From an uncultured Christensenella sp. (lineage in GTDB: Bacteria > Bacillota > Clostridia > Christensenellales > UBA1242), in assembly GCA_910584815.1 (NCBI GenBank), contig CAJUBT010000003.1:26078-40272 (forward strand): DNA of 14,195 bases, written 5' to 3'. The notes beneath the pieces are model-generated. The model worked only from the letters and a program-made list of their open reading frames with translations. It was not told the DNA's origin and did no database searches. A program made the translations under genes and the position numbers. Shown one piece after another: positions 1-5,915 of this stretch (position 1 is the first letter of the stretch; each line of letters begins with the position of its first letter).

Positions 1-1
1 G

Positions 2-376
2 CCGCTAGGGGAAGAATTGCAAAAACAAAAAGCGAATGAAGTTTCTGCAAAAACACCTGTTACAGAAAATAATAATGCACAAATAGAAGAAAATGTAAAA
101 ACTGAAGAACAACAAAAATCTGATGCTTTAAAAGAAGATAACACAACTAAACTTCAAACAGAAGATAGTAACTTAAATCAAAAAACTGATGGAAATATTA
201 ATAAGTTAAATGTTGAAAATTCTAAAACTAAAGTAGAACAAACTGAAGAAGATAACGAAAATGTTATAATTAAAAATATTAAAAATAAAAGTAGCAGTTC
301 AACAACAAAAAAAGTTTCTGGCACAAAAAGTGTAAAAAAAGAGGCTAAAATTCCATCTAAAGCACCTAAAAAGTAA
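2..376 (+). CDS. C-terminal part of an unrecognised protein with a charged low-complexity tail (5' end outside window)
   Basis: An open frame runs from the left edge to a TAA at 374-376 with no stop, so about 124 codons of the 3' end are visible. The sequence is dominated by Glu, Lys, Asn, Thr, Gln and Ser with almost no aromatic residues, and its last 30 residues are Lys/Ser-rich and strongly basic. It looks like a disordered tail, not a folded domain. No family is recognisable. A TTG at 17 could formally be a start, but the purine-rich run at 7-15 lies too close to it to be a good ribosome binding site, so I read the gene as entering from upstream. A second frame (bases 1-39) is also open to a TGA at 37-39, so the true frame of the first 13 codons cannot be settled here. 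It is probably the last gene of an upstream unit ended by the hairpin at 573-609. Confidence 0.6.
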   Translation, partial: PLGEELQKQKANEVSAKTPVTENNNAQIEENVKTEEQQKSDALKEDNTTKLQTEDSNLNQKTDGNINKLNVENSKTKVEQTEEDNENVIIKNIKNKSSSSTTKKVSGTKSVKKEAKIPSKAPKK

Positions 377-411
377 AATTGATAATTAAGTTTTTGGCTT
401 TATTAAAAGCA

Positions 412-440
412 GTACTATGCAAATTAAGGTGCTATGCAAA
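412..440. repeat. Pair of near-identical 12-base direct repeats, 17-base period
   Basis: GTACTATGCAAA at 412-423 is followed by GTGCTATGCAAA at 429-440, 11 of 12 bases identical. They lie just downstream of the stop of the preceding gene. A possible weak stem, TTAAGG (424-429) with CCTTAA (451-456), overlaps the second copy. This could be a tandem protein-binding site or a small duplication. No function can be assigned. Confidence 0.45.
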
Positions 441-543
441 GTTTTAAAAACCTTAAATTTTAAAAAGCAGTGTTATTTTAAATTATATTTAATTATAAAC
501 TATCAACTTTAAATAAAGTGTAATACTTTGAAACATATTTTAA

Positions 544-572
544 TTTACATTATTTAAAATTAGTTGTATAAT
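544..572 (+). promoter_or_regulatory. Sigma-A type promoter for trpS
   Basis: TTTACA at 544-549 (5 of 6 match to TTGACA) and TATAAT at 567-572 (perfect) are separated by 17 bases, the ideal spacing. Transcription would start near 579, about 63 bases before the trpS start. The -10 box directly touches the left arm of the terminator hairpin at 573-606, so a transcript from this promoter would carry only the inner part of the hairpin. No T-box consensus (such as TGGNACCGCG) is present in the leader. Confidence 0.7.
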
Positions 573-609
573 AAGTCTTGTTAAATGTAAAAATTTAACA
601 AGACTTTTT
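573..609 (+). terminator. Intrinsic terminator upstream of trpS
   Basis: A perfect 14-bp stem (AAGTCTTGTTAAAT at 573-586 and its complement at 593-606) with a 6-base loop is followed by a T run at 605-609. It should end transcripts of the upstream gene. A transcript starting near 579 from the overlapping promoter would form only about 7 bp of the stem (580-586 with 593-599), which is probably too short to terminate but could act as a 5' protective hairpin. Confidence 0.75.
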
Positions 610-641
610 GTATTAAATTAATAAAGGAGGAAGAGAACAAA

Positions 642-1634
642 ATGTCAAAAGAAATTTTATATAGTGCAACAAAACCAACAGGAAGATTAACCTTAGGTAA
701 CTATATTGGGGCAATTAAAAATTGGCGTGAAATGCAGGAAAATTATAGTTCTGTTTTTGCTATAGCAGATTTACATTCTTTAACTATAGATATAGATAGC
801 AAAGAATTGACCGATAATATTTACAGCCAATTTGCAACATTTTTGGCTGCTGGTCTTGACCCCGAAAAAAGTATAATATATTGTCAATCTCACGTTAAGG
901 AACACGCAGAACTTGCTTGGATTATGAATTGTTTTACCTATTTTGGTGAAGCAAGTAGAATGACCCAGTTTAAAGATGCTAATGCAAAAAATAAAAACAT
1001 ATCAGTAGGTCTTTTTGCTTACCCAATGTTAATGGCTGCAGATATTCTTTTATATAACACAAATGTAGTTCCTGTGGGGGTAGACCAAATTCAACACGTT
1101 GAAATTTGCAGAGATATTGCAAACCGTTTCAATTCTAAATATGGCGAAACTTTCGTGTTGCCAAAAGGGGTTACACCTAAAACAGGTGCTAAAATTATGG
1201 GGTTGCAAAATCCAACCAAAAAAATGGCAAAATCTGGCGATAACGATAATGATGTTATTTATATTGAAGATGATAACGAAACAATAATGCGTAAATTTAA
1301 AAGGGCAGTAACAGATAGTTTGAATAGAATAAAATATTGTGAGGAACAACCAGGTGTTTCTAATTTGTTAACAATTTATTCTGTTATGAAAAACCTTTCA
1401 ATTGAGCAAGCAGAAAAAGACTTTGAAGGTTGTGGTTACGGCGACCTTAAAACTCGCACTGCAGAAGCTGTTATAGAAGTTATAACCCCAATTAGAAGTA
1501 AAATGATAGAACTTAAAAGTAATCGCCCATATTTAGATGAATTAATGAAAAAAGGTGCATTGCGTGCCTCAAAAATAGCACAGGAAACCTTAAAGAAAGT
1601 TTATAATAAAACAGGACTTGTTCCTTTAAAATAG
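642..1634 (+). CDS. trpS: Tryptophanyl-tRNA synthetase
   Basis: This is a class Ic aminoacyl-tRNA synthetase that activates tryptophan with ATP and loads it onto tRNA-Trp in the cytoplasm. The 330-residue length is normal for bacterial TrpRS. The HIGH-equivalent is TLGN at residues 17-20, inside PTGRLTLGNYIGAI. The tryptophan-binding region carries GVDQIQHVEICRDIA. The KMSKS loop reads KMAKS at residues 194-198, after the typical GLQNPTKK lead-in. The start is firm: ATG with AAAGGAGG at 623-630, 11 bases upstream. It appears to be a single-gene unit with its own promoter at 544-572. Many Bacillota trpS genes are T-box controlled; no such leader is seen here. The Ser-to-Ala change in the KMSKS loop is the only oddity, and such variants occur in active synthetases. 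Confidence 0.96.
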   Translation: MSKEILYSATKPTGRLTLGNYIGAIKNWREMQENYSSVFAIADLHSLTIDIDSKELTDNIYSQFATFLAAGLDPEKSIIYCQSHVKEHAELAWIMNCFTYFGEASRMTQFKDANAKNKNISVGLFAYPMLMAADILLYNTNVVPVGVDQIQHVEICRDIANRFNSKYGETFVLPKGVTPKTGAKIMGLQNPTKKMAKSGDNDNDVIYIEDDNETIMRKFKRAVTDSLNRIKYCEEQPGVSNLLTIYSVMKNLSIEQAEKDFEGCGYGDLKTRTAEAVIEVITPIRSKMIELKSNRPYLDELMKKGALRASKIAQETLKKVYNKTGLVPLK

Positions 1635-1820
1635 GCTTAAAAAAACAATTTTAATATTAAATTTATAAATTAAAAAGAATAAAATATGTAAACAGGTTTA
1701 ATGTTATATATCTATAATAATTAAAAGTAACATAAATTAAATTTTGTTTTATAAAAAAAATATAATTTCTCTAGTAAAATTTTATGTTTACACAACAATA
1801 TTGTTTATATAGGAGATAAA

Positions 1821-2657
1821 ATGATTTATAAAAAATTTAATCAAACAGAACTTTTTACTGGGAAAACAAATAAAACCTATGAATATAACATTGAAGATGC
1901 CGACATAAATTATTGTATTGTAGATATAAATGGAAGATTTCCAACCGAGAACAAATATGCTCTTAATAAATCTTGCAAAGAAATGGCACATATACTTTCA
2001 GGAAGTGGAGTATTAGTTGTTAATAATAAAAAATACCAACTAGAAAAAGATGATGTTGTTTTAATTGATAAACTAGAAAAATATTATTGGGAAGGAAATA
2101 TGAGGTTAGGTTTACCTTGCTCTCCTGCGTGGAAACCAGAACAGCATATGGAATTAGAATTTAAAATTGTTGAAAAAGAAGATAAAACACAATTTTTGAA
2201 CCTGGTGAATAAAGTTTTAGGGAACTTAGAAAATAAAGATTTTTTTATTCCTTATAGCGATAGTGAATATAATGAAATGTTAAATAACAAACAATACGCA
2301 ACAATTTTTGGGGCTTATCATAATAATAATCTTATTGGAGTGTCTTTAGTTTGTTATGATAAAGCTATAATGGAAGAGGAAAAATTGCATTTTAACATAA
2401 AAACTTCAAACATATGCGAACTTGGTGGTAATCTTGTTCTGCCAGAATATAGAGGCCTTAAAATTGCAAGTTTCTTGCAAAAGTTATCTATAGATTATGC
2501 ACTTGAACAAAATTTTGATTATGTTGTTTCAATGGCACATCCAGAAAACATTAAAGGATGCAAAACGCTAGAAGGGGCAGGGCTAGGTTATTTAAAAACA
2601 GTTAAATTAAATAGTGGCTTTTTAAGAAATTTATATATGCTTAAATTAAAATTCTAA
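1821..2657 (+). CDS. Cupin-GNAT fusion: N-terminal cupin-like domain with C-terminal N-acetyltransferase
   Basis: The 278-residue protein seems to have two parts. Residues about 30-115 show a cupin-like beta pattern: KEMAHILSGSGVLVV (53-67), then an LEKDDVVLI turn equivalent to the usual PGD (74-82), then SPAWKPEQH (101-109). The classic HxH metal motif is not visible, so metal binding is doubtful. Residues about 115-278 look like a GNAT fold: GAYHNNNLIGVSLV strands (164-177), the acetyl-CoA loop NLVLPEYRGLKIASFL (204-219) and MAHPENIKGCKTLEGAGL (238-255). The GNAT motif A has Lys where the second Gly is common. Such an enzyme would move an acetyl group from acetyl-CoA to an amine, with the cupin perhaps binding substrate; the substrate is unknown. 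The start has AGGAG at 1811-1815, 5 bases before ATG. It stands alone between trpS and a convergent small gene. Confidence is high for GNAT, moderate for cupin. Confidence 0.8.
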   Translation: MIYKKFNQTELFTGKTNKTYEYNIEDADINYCIVDINGRFPTENKYALNKSCKEMAHILSGSGVLVVNNKKYQLEKDDVVLIDKLEKYYWEGNMRLGLPCSPAWKPEQHMELEFKIVEKEDKTQFLNLVNKVLGNLENKDFFIPYSDSEYNEMLNNKQYATIFGAYHNNNLIGVSLVCYDKAIMEEEKLHFNIKTSNICELGGNLVLPEYRGLKIASFLQKLSIDYALEQNFDYVVSMAHPENIKGCKTLEGAGLGYLKTVKLNSGFLRNLYMLKLKF

Positions 2658-2856
2658 AAGAATAATAATTTGCTTACTAAATTATTTATTAAATTAAATA
2701 TTCTTCTAATAATTATCTAATACATTTGTAGTTTTTGTATTTATTTTTCACTTTAATTTTATTTGGTTTTTTATAAAACAAAAAAGTATTTAAATAGTTC
2801 TTTTATGGTTCTCATAACTTTTTAATGTTTTATATTAAAGTACTAACATAAAAAAT

Positions 2857-2894
2857 AAAAAACATCTTATAAATTTAATAAGATGTTTTTTTTT
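2857..2894. terminator. Terminator between convergent genes, probably bidirectional
   Basis: AACATCTTAT (2861-2870) pairs with its exact complement at 2878-2887 around a 7-base loop. The stem extends by four A-T pairs (2857-2860 with 2888-2891) and nine T residues follow (2886-2894). The A-rich run on the left gives a U tract on the other strand too. It lies between the stop of the cupin-GNAT gene (2657, plus) and the stop of the small minus-strand gene (2967), so it can serve both. Apart from this hairpin the 2658-2966 gap is featureless AT-rich DNA. Confidence 0.8.
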
Positions 2895-2966
2895 CTTAAT
2901 ATGCTAATAAATTTTTTTGTTTTGTGCTTATATTTAAACATAGTCTTAGGTATTTTAAATTATCTT

Positions 2967-3149
2967 TTAAAAAGCATTGTTCCAGTTATTCCAATTATTG
3001 TTGCAGCAACAATGGCGATGATTGTTTGTTCCAGACAATGCAAGTAGAAGTAAAAGTAAAAAGTTTGTGTTGGTGTTTAAATTTGTGTCGGTAGCTGAAG
3101 CAAAAATTGAAAGGAATAGCACAATTAGAATGTATAAATTATTATTCAT
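2967..3149 (-). CDS. Small hydrophobic Cys/His/Asn-rich peptide, possibly secreted or membrane-bound
   Basis: A 60-codon gene reads leftward from ATG at 3149 to TAA at 2967. The mRNA carries AAAGGGGG about 7 bases before ATG, a near-consensus ribosome binding site, and a terminator at 2857-2894 follows; these support a real gene. Residues 5-19 are hydrophobic and end in Ala-Ser-Ala, resembling a signal peptidase I site, although the n-region lacks Lys or Arg. A polar TDTNLNTNTN spacer and a second hydrophobic run (30-38) follow. The tail holds His44-Arg-His46-Cys47-Cys48-Cys49 and then Asn/Trp repeats (NNWNNWNN). The composition recalls tiny low-complexity spore or envelope proteins of Clostridia, but no family is recognised. 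It diverges from the ArsR-family gene at 3275. The His/Cys cluster could bind metal; this is inference. Confidence 0.6.
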   Translation of the reverse strand: MNNNLYILIVLFLSIFASATDTNLNTNTNFLLLLLLALSGTNNHRHCCCNNNWNNWNNAF

Positions 3150-3222
3150 ATAAAACCCCCTTTATTTTTCAAATTTAACTTTTTTGTAATCTTTTTATCA
3201 ATATTTCGCAACTTCAAAAATT

Positions 3223-3250
3223 TTGTTTTTCCTTAAAAACATTGTAAAAT
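3223..3250 (+). promoter_or_regulatory. Promoter of the ArsR-family gene with overlapping inverted repeat
   Basis: TTGTTT (3223-3228) and TAAAAT (3245-3250) are 16 bases apart, a plausible sigma-A promoter starting transcription near 3257. TGTTTTT (3224-3230) and AAAAACA (3235-3241) form a perfect 7-bp inverted repeat with a 4-base centre. The repeat covers the -35 box and most of the spacer. ArsR-family repressors usually bind inverted repeats in their own promoters, so this is a candidate operator. The sequence is simple enough that chance remains possible. Confidence 0.4.
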
Positions 3251-3274
3251 ATATAAAAAAAGGAGATAAAACTT

Positions 3275-3616
3275 TTGAATTCACGCTATGTAAACATCGA
3301 TAACAACACCTTATCAAATCTGCAATATTATATGCCAGAATCTGAAACTTTGCGACAACTTGCCGATACCTTTAGTATTTTTTCCGATTTAACACGCCTT
3401 AAAATTTTATCTGCCCTTGCACTTAGCGAAATGTGTGTTAACGATTTGTCTAGATATCTTAACATTAATCAAACCACACTAAGCCATCAATTAAGGCTGC
3501 TTAAAAATTTTAATGCAGTTACTGATAGAAGAATTGGCAAAGTTGTTGTTTATAGTTTAGGGAATAATAAAATTAACGACATAATGTCTAACGGAGTAGA
3601 CTATATTTTAGGGTAA
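3275..3616 (+). CDS. ArsR/SmtB-family winged-helix transcriptional regulator
   Basis: A 113-residue single-domain DNA-binding protein of normal ArsR size. Residues 29-50 match the family start (a LADTFSIFSDLTRLKILSAL pattern), residues 53-72 give the helix-turn-helix (CVNDLSRYLNINQTTLSHQL), and RRIGKVVVYSL (85-95) is the wing. ArsR proteins typically repress their own promoter and let go when metal binds. The ELCVCDL metal motif of CadC/ArsR is here MCVNDL, leaving one Cys (Cys54), so classic alpha-3 thiolate sensing of arsenic or cadmium is doubtful; it may sense something else. The start is TTG at 3275 with AAAGGAG at 3259-3265, 9 bases upstream; the next in-frame ATG (residue 20) has no such site. 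Its divergent neighbour at 2967-3149 is a natural target candidate. No efflux pump or arsenate reductase is nearby. Confidence 0.88.
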   Translation: MNSRYVNIDNNTLSNLQYYMPESETLRQLADTFSIFSDLTRLKILSALALSEMCVNDLSRYLNINQTTLSHQLRLLKNFNAVTDRRIGKVVVYSLGNNKINDIMSNGVDYILG

Positions 3617-4025
3617 TATGATTTATATATTTGATTAAATTTTTAAAAAGTGGTAAATTTGTTATATAGCAGTTTATCTCTTTTTTATTTTTTGTTAAAT
3701 TAATTATATTTAATTTAAGTTCTATTAAACTAAAATAAATTCATATTACTATCAACTAACATATTTAAAAGCAAAGTTTTTAAAAAATTTGGTTTAAAAT
3801 TTTGTTAATAAATTGTTATTAAAATATATTTTAATAAATTTTATTAAAAGATTATAATTATATTTTAAAATAGTTCGTAATATTTTTTGAAATAGTTATT
3901 GTGAATAAAAAATTTCTTTCTGTAAATTAATATGATTAACTAAATAAAAATGATTAAGATAAGAGAAAAAACATATTTAACAAAATAAATATTACATTTT
4001 ATTAAATTTTAAAAGGTGTATTTTA
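3617..4025. other. Gene-free AT-rich stretch before uvrC
   Basis: 409 bases with no credible coding sequence, RNA gene or GC-containing hairpin. It contains a 22-bp all-A/T palindrome (3816-3837) and the short repeat ATGATTAA twice near 3930-3960, neither beyond what this composition gives by chance. No promoter close to consensus was found for uvrC; TTGTGA near 3899 with a TAAATT box 18 bases on is only a weak possibility. Confidence 0.6.
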
Positions 4026-5837
4026 ATGGACATTAAAGAAAAATTGTCAACATTGCCATTAACTCCTGGTGTGTATATTATGAAAGACCGTTTTGGTAAC
4101 ATAATATATATAGGTAAAGCCCGTAAACTTAAAAACCGTGTAAGCCAATACTTTTTAAACAAAAATCATACTGATAAAGTTAAAAGTATGGTTTCTCAGG
4201 TGGTAGATTTTGACTATATTTTAACAAATTCAGAATTAGATGCTCTTGTACTTGAAAGTAACCTTATAAAAAAGCATCAACCTTTTTATAACATTTTGTT
4301 AAAAGATGGAAAATCTTACCCATACATTAAAATAAACACAAAAGAAGATTTTCCAAAACTTGAAATTGTAAGGAAAGTTAAAAAAGATGGGGCTAAATAT
4401 TTTGGGCCATATTTTGGAACCAGTGCAACAGAAATTGTTAGAGCAGTGAATTTTGCTTATCCTATTCGTACTTGTGATAAAAAAATTAAGGCAAACAATA
4501 AAATGTCTAGGGGATGTTTAAATTATTCACTTGGGCTTTGTTCTGCTCCTTGTATGTGTAAAGTAACAAAGGAAGATTATGCTGAACTGTTACCAAAGGT
4601 TTACGATTTTTTAAATGGAAAAGATACCGCAGTTTACGATATAATTTCAAAAAAAATGGAATTAGCCGTTAATATAGAAAACTTTGAACTTGCAATAAAA
4701 TTGCGCGATTTAAAATTTATGCTATTAAAATTAAGAGAAAAATCTGTTACAGCTTTACCAAACACAGCAAATATAGATGTTTTTGGCTTTGCAAAAAGCG
4801 ATAACTTTGTTGTGTTTTCTGTGCTTATTATTAGGCAAGGCAAAATGATGGGTGCTAAAAATTATAGCTTCGATAATGTGCAAATAGATGATGAGCAAAT
4901 GTTAATTTCCTTTGCAACACAGTACTATGCACAAAATATAATGCTACCAGAAAAAATTTTTTTACCATTTGAAGTGGATTTAGAAGATGCTTTATTTAAA
5001 GCCTTATCAAATCAGCTTGGCAAGGAATTGGAGGTTTTAATACCTAAAAAAGCCGTTAATAAGAAATTAATAGACCAAGCCAATGCAAATGCGAATGAAT
5101 ATTTAACCAAAAATTGTGAACTTGAAAGAAACAAAAAAACAAAGAAATTAGATGTTTTAAATGGTATCCAACAAAAATTAGGTTTAAGGAATTTACCACT
5201 AAGAATAGAAGGTTACGATATTTCAAACATCTCTGGCACAAGCAGTGTTTGCAGTATGGTTGTTTTTATAAATGGTGCAAAAGCTTCTAAACACTATAGG
5301 AAATTTAAAATTAAAGAAGTTGTTGGCCCTAACGATTTTGAAAGTTTAAAAGAAAGTATTATAAGAAGGTTAGAAAAATTAAATAGTGATGATATAAGTT
5401 TTTCTTCTGTGCCAGATGTTATTTTAATTGATGGTGGGAAAGGGCAAATAAACACTTGTAGAGATATAATTAAAAGCTATAATCAAAATATAGATGTTAT
5501 AAGTCTTGCAAAGAAACAAGAAGAAATTTTTGTGGAAGAAAGTCCGTTATCAATAAAACTTTCTAAAGATGATGATGAATTAAAACTTTTACAAAAGGTT
5601 AGAGATGAAGCTCACCGCTTTGCTATAACTTTCCATAGAAAACTTAGAAAGAAAAAACAAATTAAAAGTATATTAGATGAAATTGAGGGGTTAGGTAAAA
5701 CAAAACGCGAAAATTTAATTTTAAAGTTTAAAAGTGTTAGCAGAATGAAAAAAGCAACAGCTGAAGAACTTATGCAAGTTAGTGGCATAACCCCAAAACT
5801 AGCAAATGAAATTATGAAAAAGTTAGAAGATATTTAG
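4026..5837 (+). CDS. uvrC: UvrABC excinuclease subunit C
   Basis: UvrC makes both incisions around a DNA lesion after UvrA/UvrB damage recognition in nucleotide excision repair. The 603-residue protein has the full architecture. The GIY-YIG nuclease (residues about 13-92) shows GVY (15-17), YIG (28-30), Arg38, Glu77 and Asn89, for the 3' cut. Cys150, Cys164, Cys172 and Cys176 match the spacing of the four cysteines reported to hold an iron-sulphur cluster in E. coli UvrC. A UVR (UvrB-binding) helix pair covers about 202-236. The RNase H-like domain for the 5' cut shows GYDISN (Asp398), LIDGGKGQ (Asp469) and AHRFAITFHR (His530). Tandem helix-hairpin-helix motifs fill 548-603. The start is ATG with AAAAGGTG at 4011-4018, 7 bases upstream. 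Bacillota often have uvrC in this chromosomal neighbourhood, before hprK/murB. Confidence 0.97.
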   Translation: MDIKEKLSTLPLTPGVYIMKDRFGNIIYIGKARKLKNRVSQYFLNKNHTDKVKSMVSQVVDFDYILTNSELDALVLESNLIKKHQPFYNILLKDGKSYPYIKINTKEDFPKLEIVRKVKKDGAKYFGPYFGTSATEIVRAVNFAYPIRTCDKKIKANNKMSRGCLNYSLGLCSAPCMCKVTKEDYAELLPKVYDFLNGKDTAVYDIISKKMELAVNIENFELAIKLRDLKFMLLKLREKSVTALPNTANIDVFGFAKSDNFVVFSVLIIRQGKMMGAKNYSFDNVQIDDEQMLISFATQYYAQNIMLPEKIFLPFEVDLEDALFKALSNQLGKELEVLIPKKAVNKKLIDQANANANEYLTKNCELERNKKTKKLDVLNGIQQKLGLRNLPLRIEGYDISNISGTSSVCSMVVFINGAKASKHYRKFKIKEVVGPNDFESLKESIIRRLEKLNSDDISFSSVPDVILIDGGKGQINTCRDIIKSYNQNIDVISLAKKQEEIFVEESPLSIKLSKDDDELKLLQKVRDEAHRFAITFHRKLRKKKQIKSILDEIEGLGKTKRENLILKFKSVSRMKKATAEELMQVSGITPKLANEIMKKLEDI

Positions 5838-5853
5838 GCTATTATTTACTATA

Positions 5854-5880
5854 AAATATTATAATAATATTTATTTCTTG
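5854..5880 (+). terminator. Weak AT-only hairpin after uvrC
   Basis: AAATATTAT (5854-5862) and its complement (5864-5872) form a perfect inverted repeat around one base, followed by a T-rich stretch (5871-5879). It sits 17 bases after the uvrC stop, the right place for a terminator, but the stem has no G-C pair and such repeats arise easily in this DNA. Confidence 0.25.
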
Positions 5881-5915
5881 TCCTAAAAATTAATTTTGCT
5901 TAATAAACTTATATT

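Noticed and set aside
376..641. T-box riboswitch ahead of trpS
   Set aside because: trpS is often T-box controlled in Bacillota, but no TGGNACCGCG-like antiterminator sequence or specifier stem is visible, and the best promoter starts transcription only about 63 bases before the gene.
1099..1287. 62-codon plus-strand frame inside trpS
   Set aside because: It is a +1 shadow of the trpS frame, which carries all conserved motifs.
1050..1349. 99-codon open frame on the minus strand
   Set aside because: It is antisense to the conserved core of trpS, has no ribosome binding site and a composition typical of a shadow of an AT-rich gene.
1794..1805. Perfect 12-bp palindrome AACAATATTGTT before the cupin-GNAT gene
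   Set aside because: At this base composition dozens of 12-bp palindromes are expected in a window of this size, so position alone does not make it an operator.
1788..1991. 67-codon minus-strand frame over the start of the cupin-GNAT gene
   Set aside because: It overlaps a well-started gene on the other strand and reads as Ile/Phe-rich antisense sequence.
2997..3013. ATTGTTGC-A-GCAACAAT inverted repeat
   Set aside because: It lies within the Cys/Asn codons of the small peptide gene and is explained by the repeated AAC and TGC codons; about one such repeat is expected by chance in the window.
3816..3837. 22-bp perfect all-A/T palindrome in the gap before uvrC
   Set aside because: All A/T, in a gap of extreme AT content where such repeats arise by chance; no T run or nearby gene end to suggest termination.
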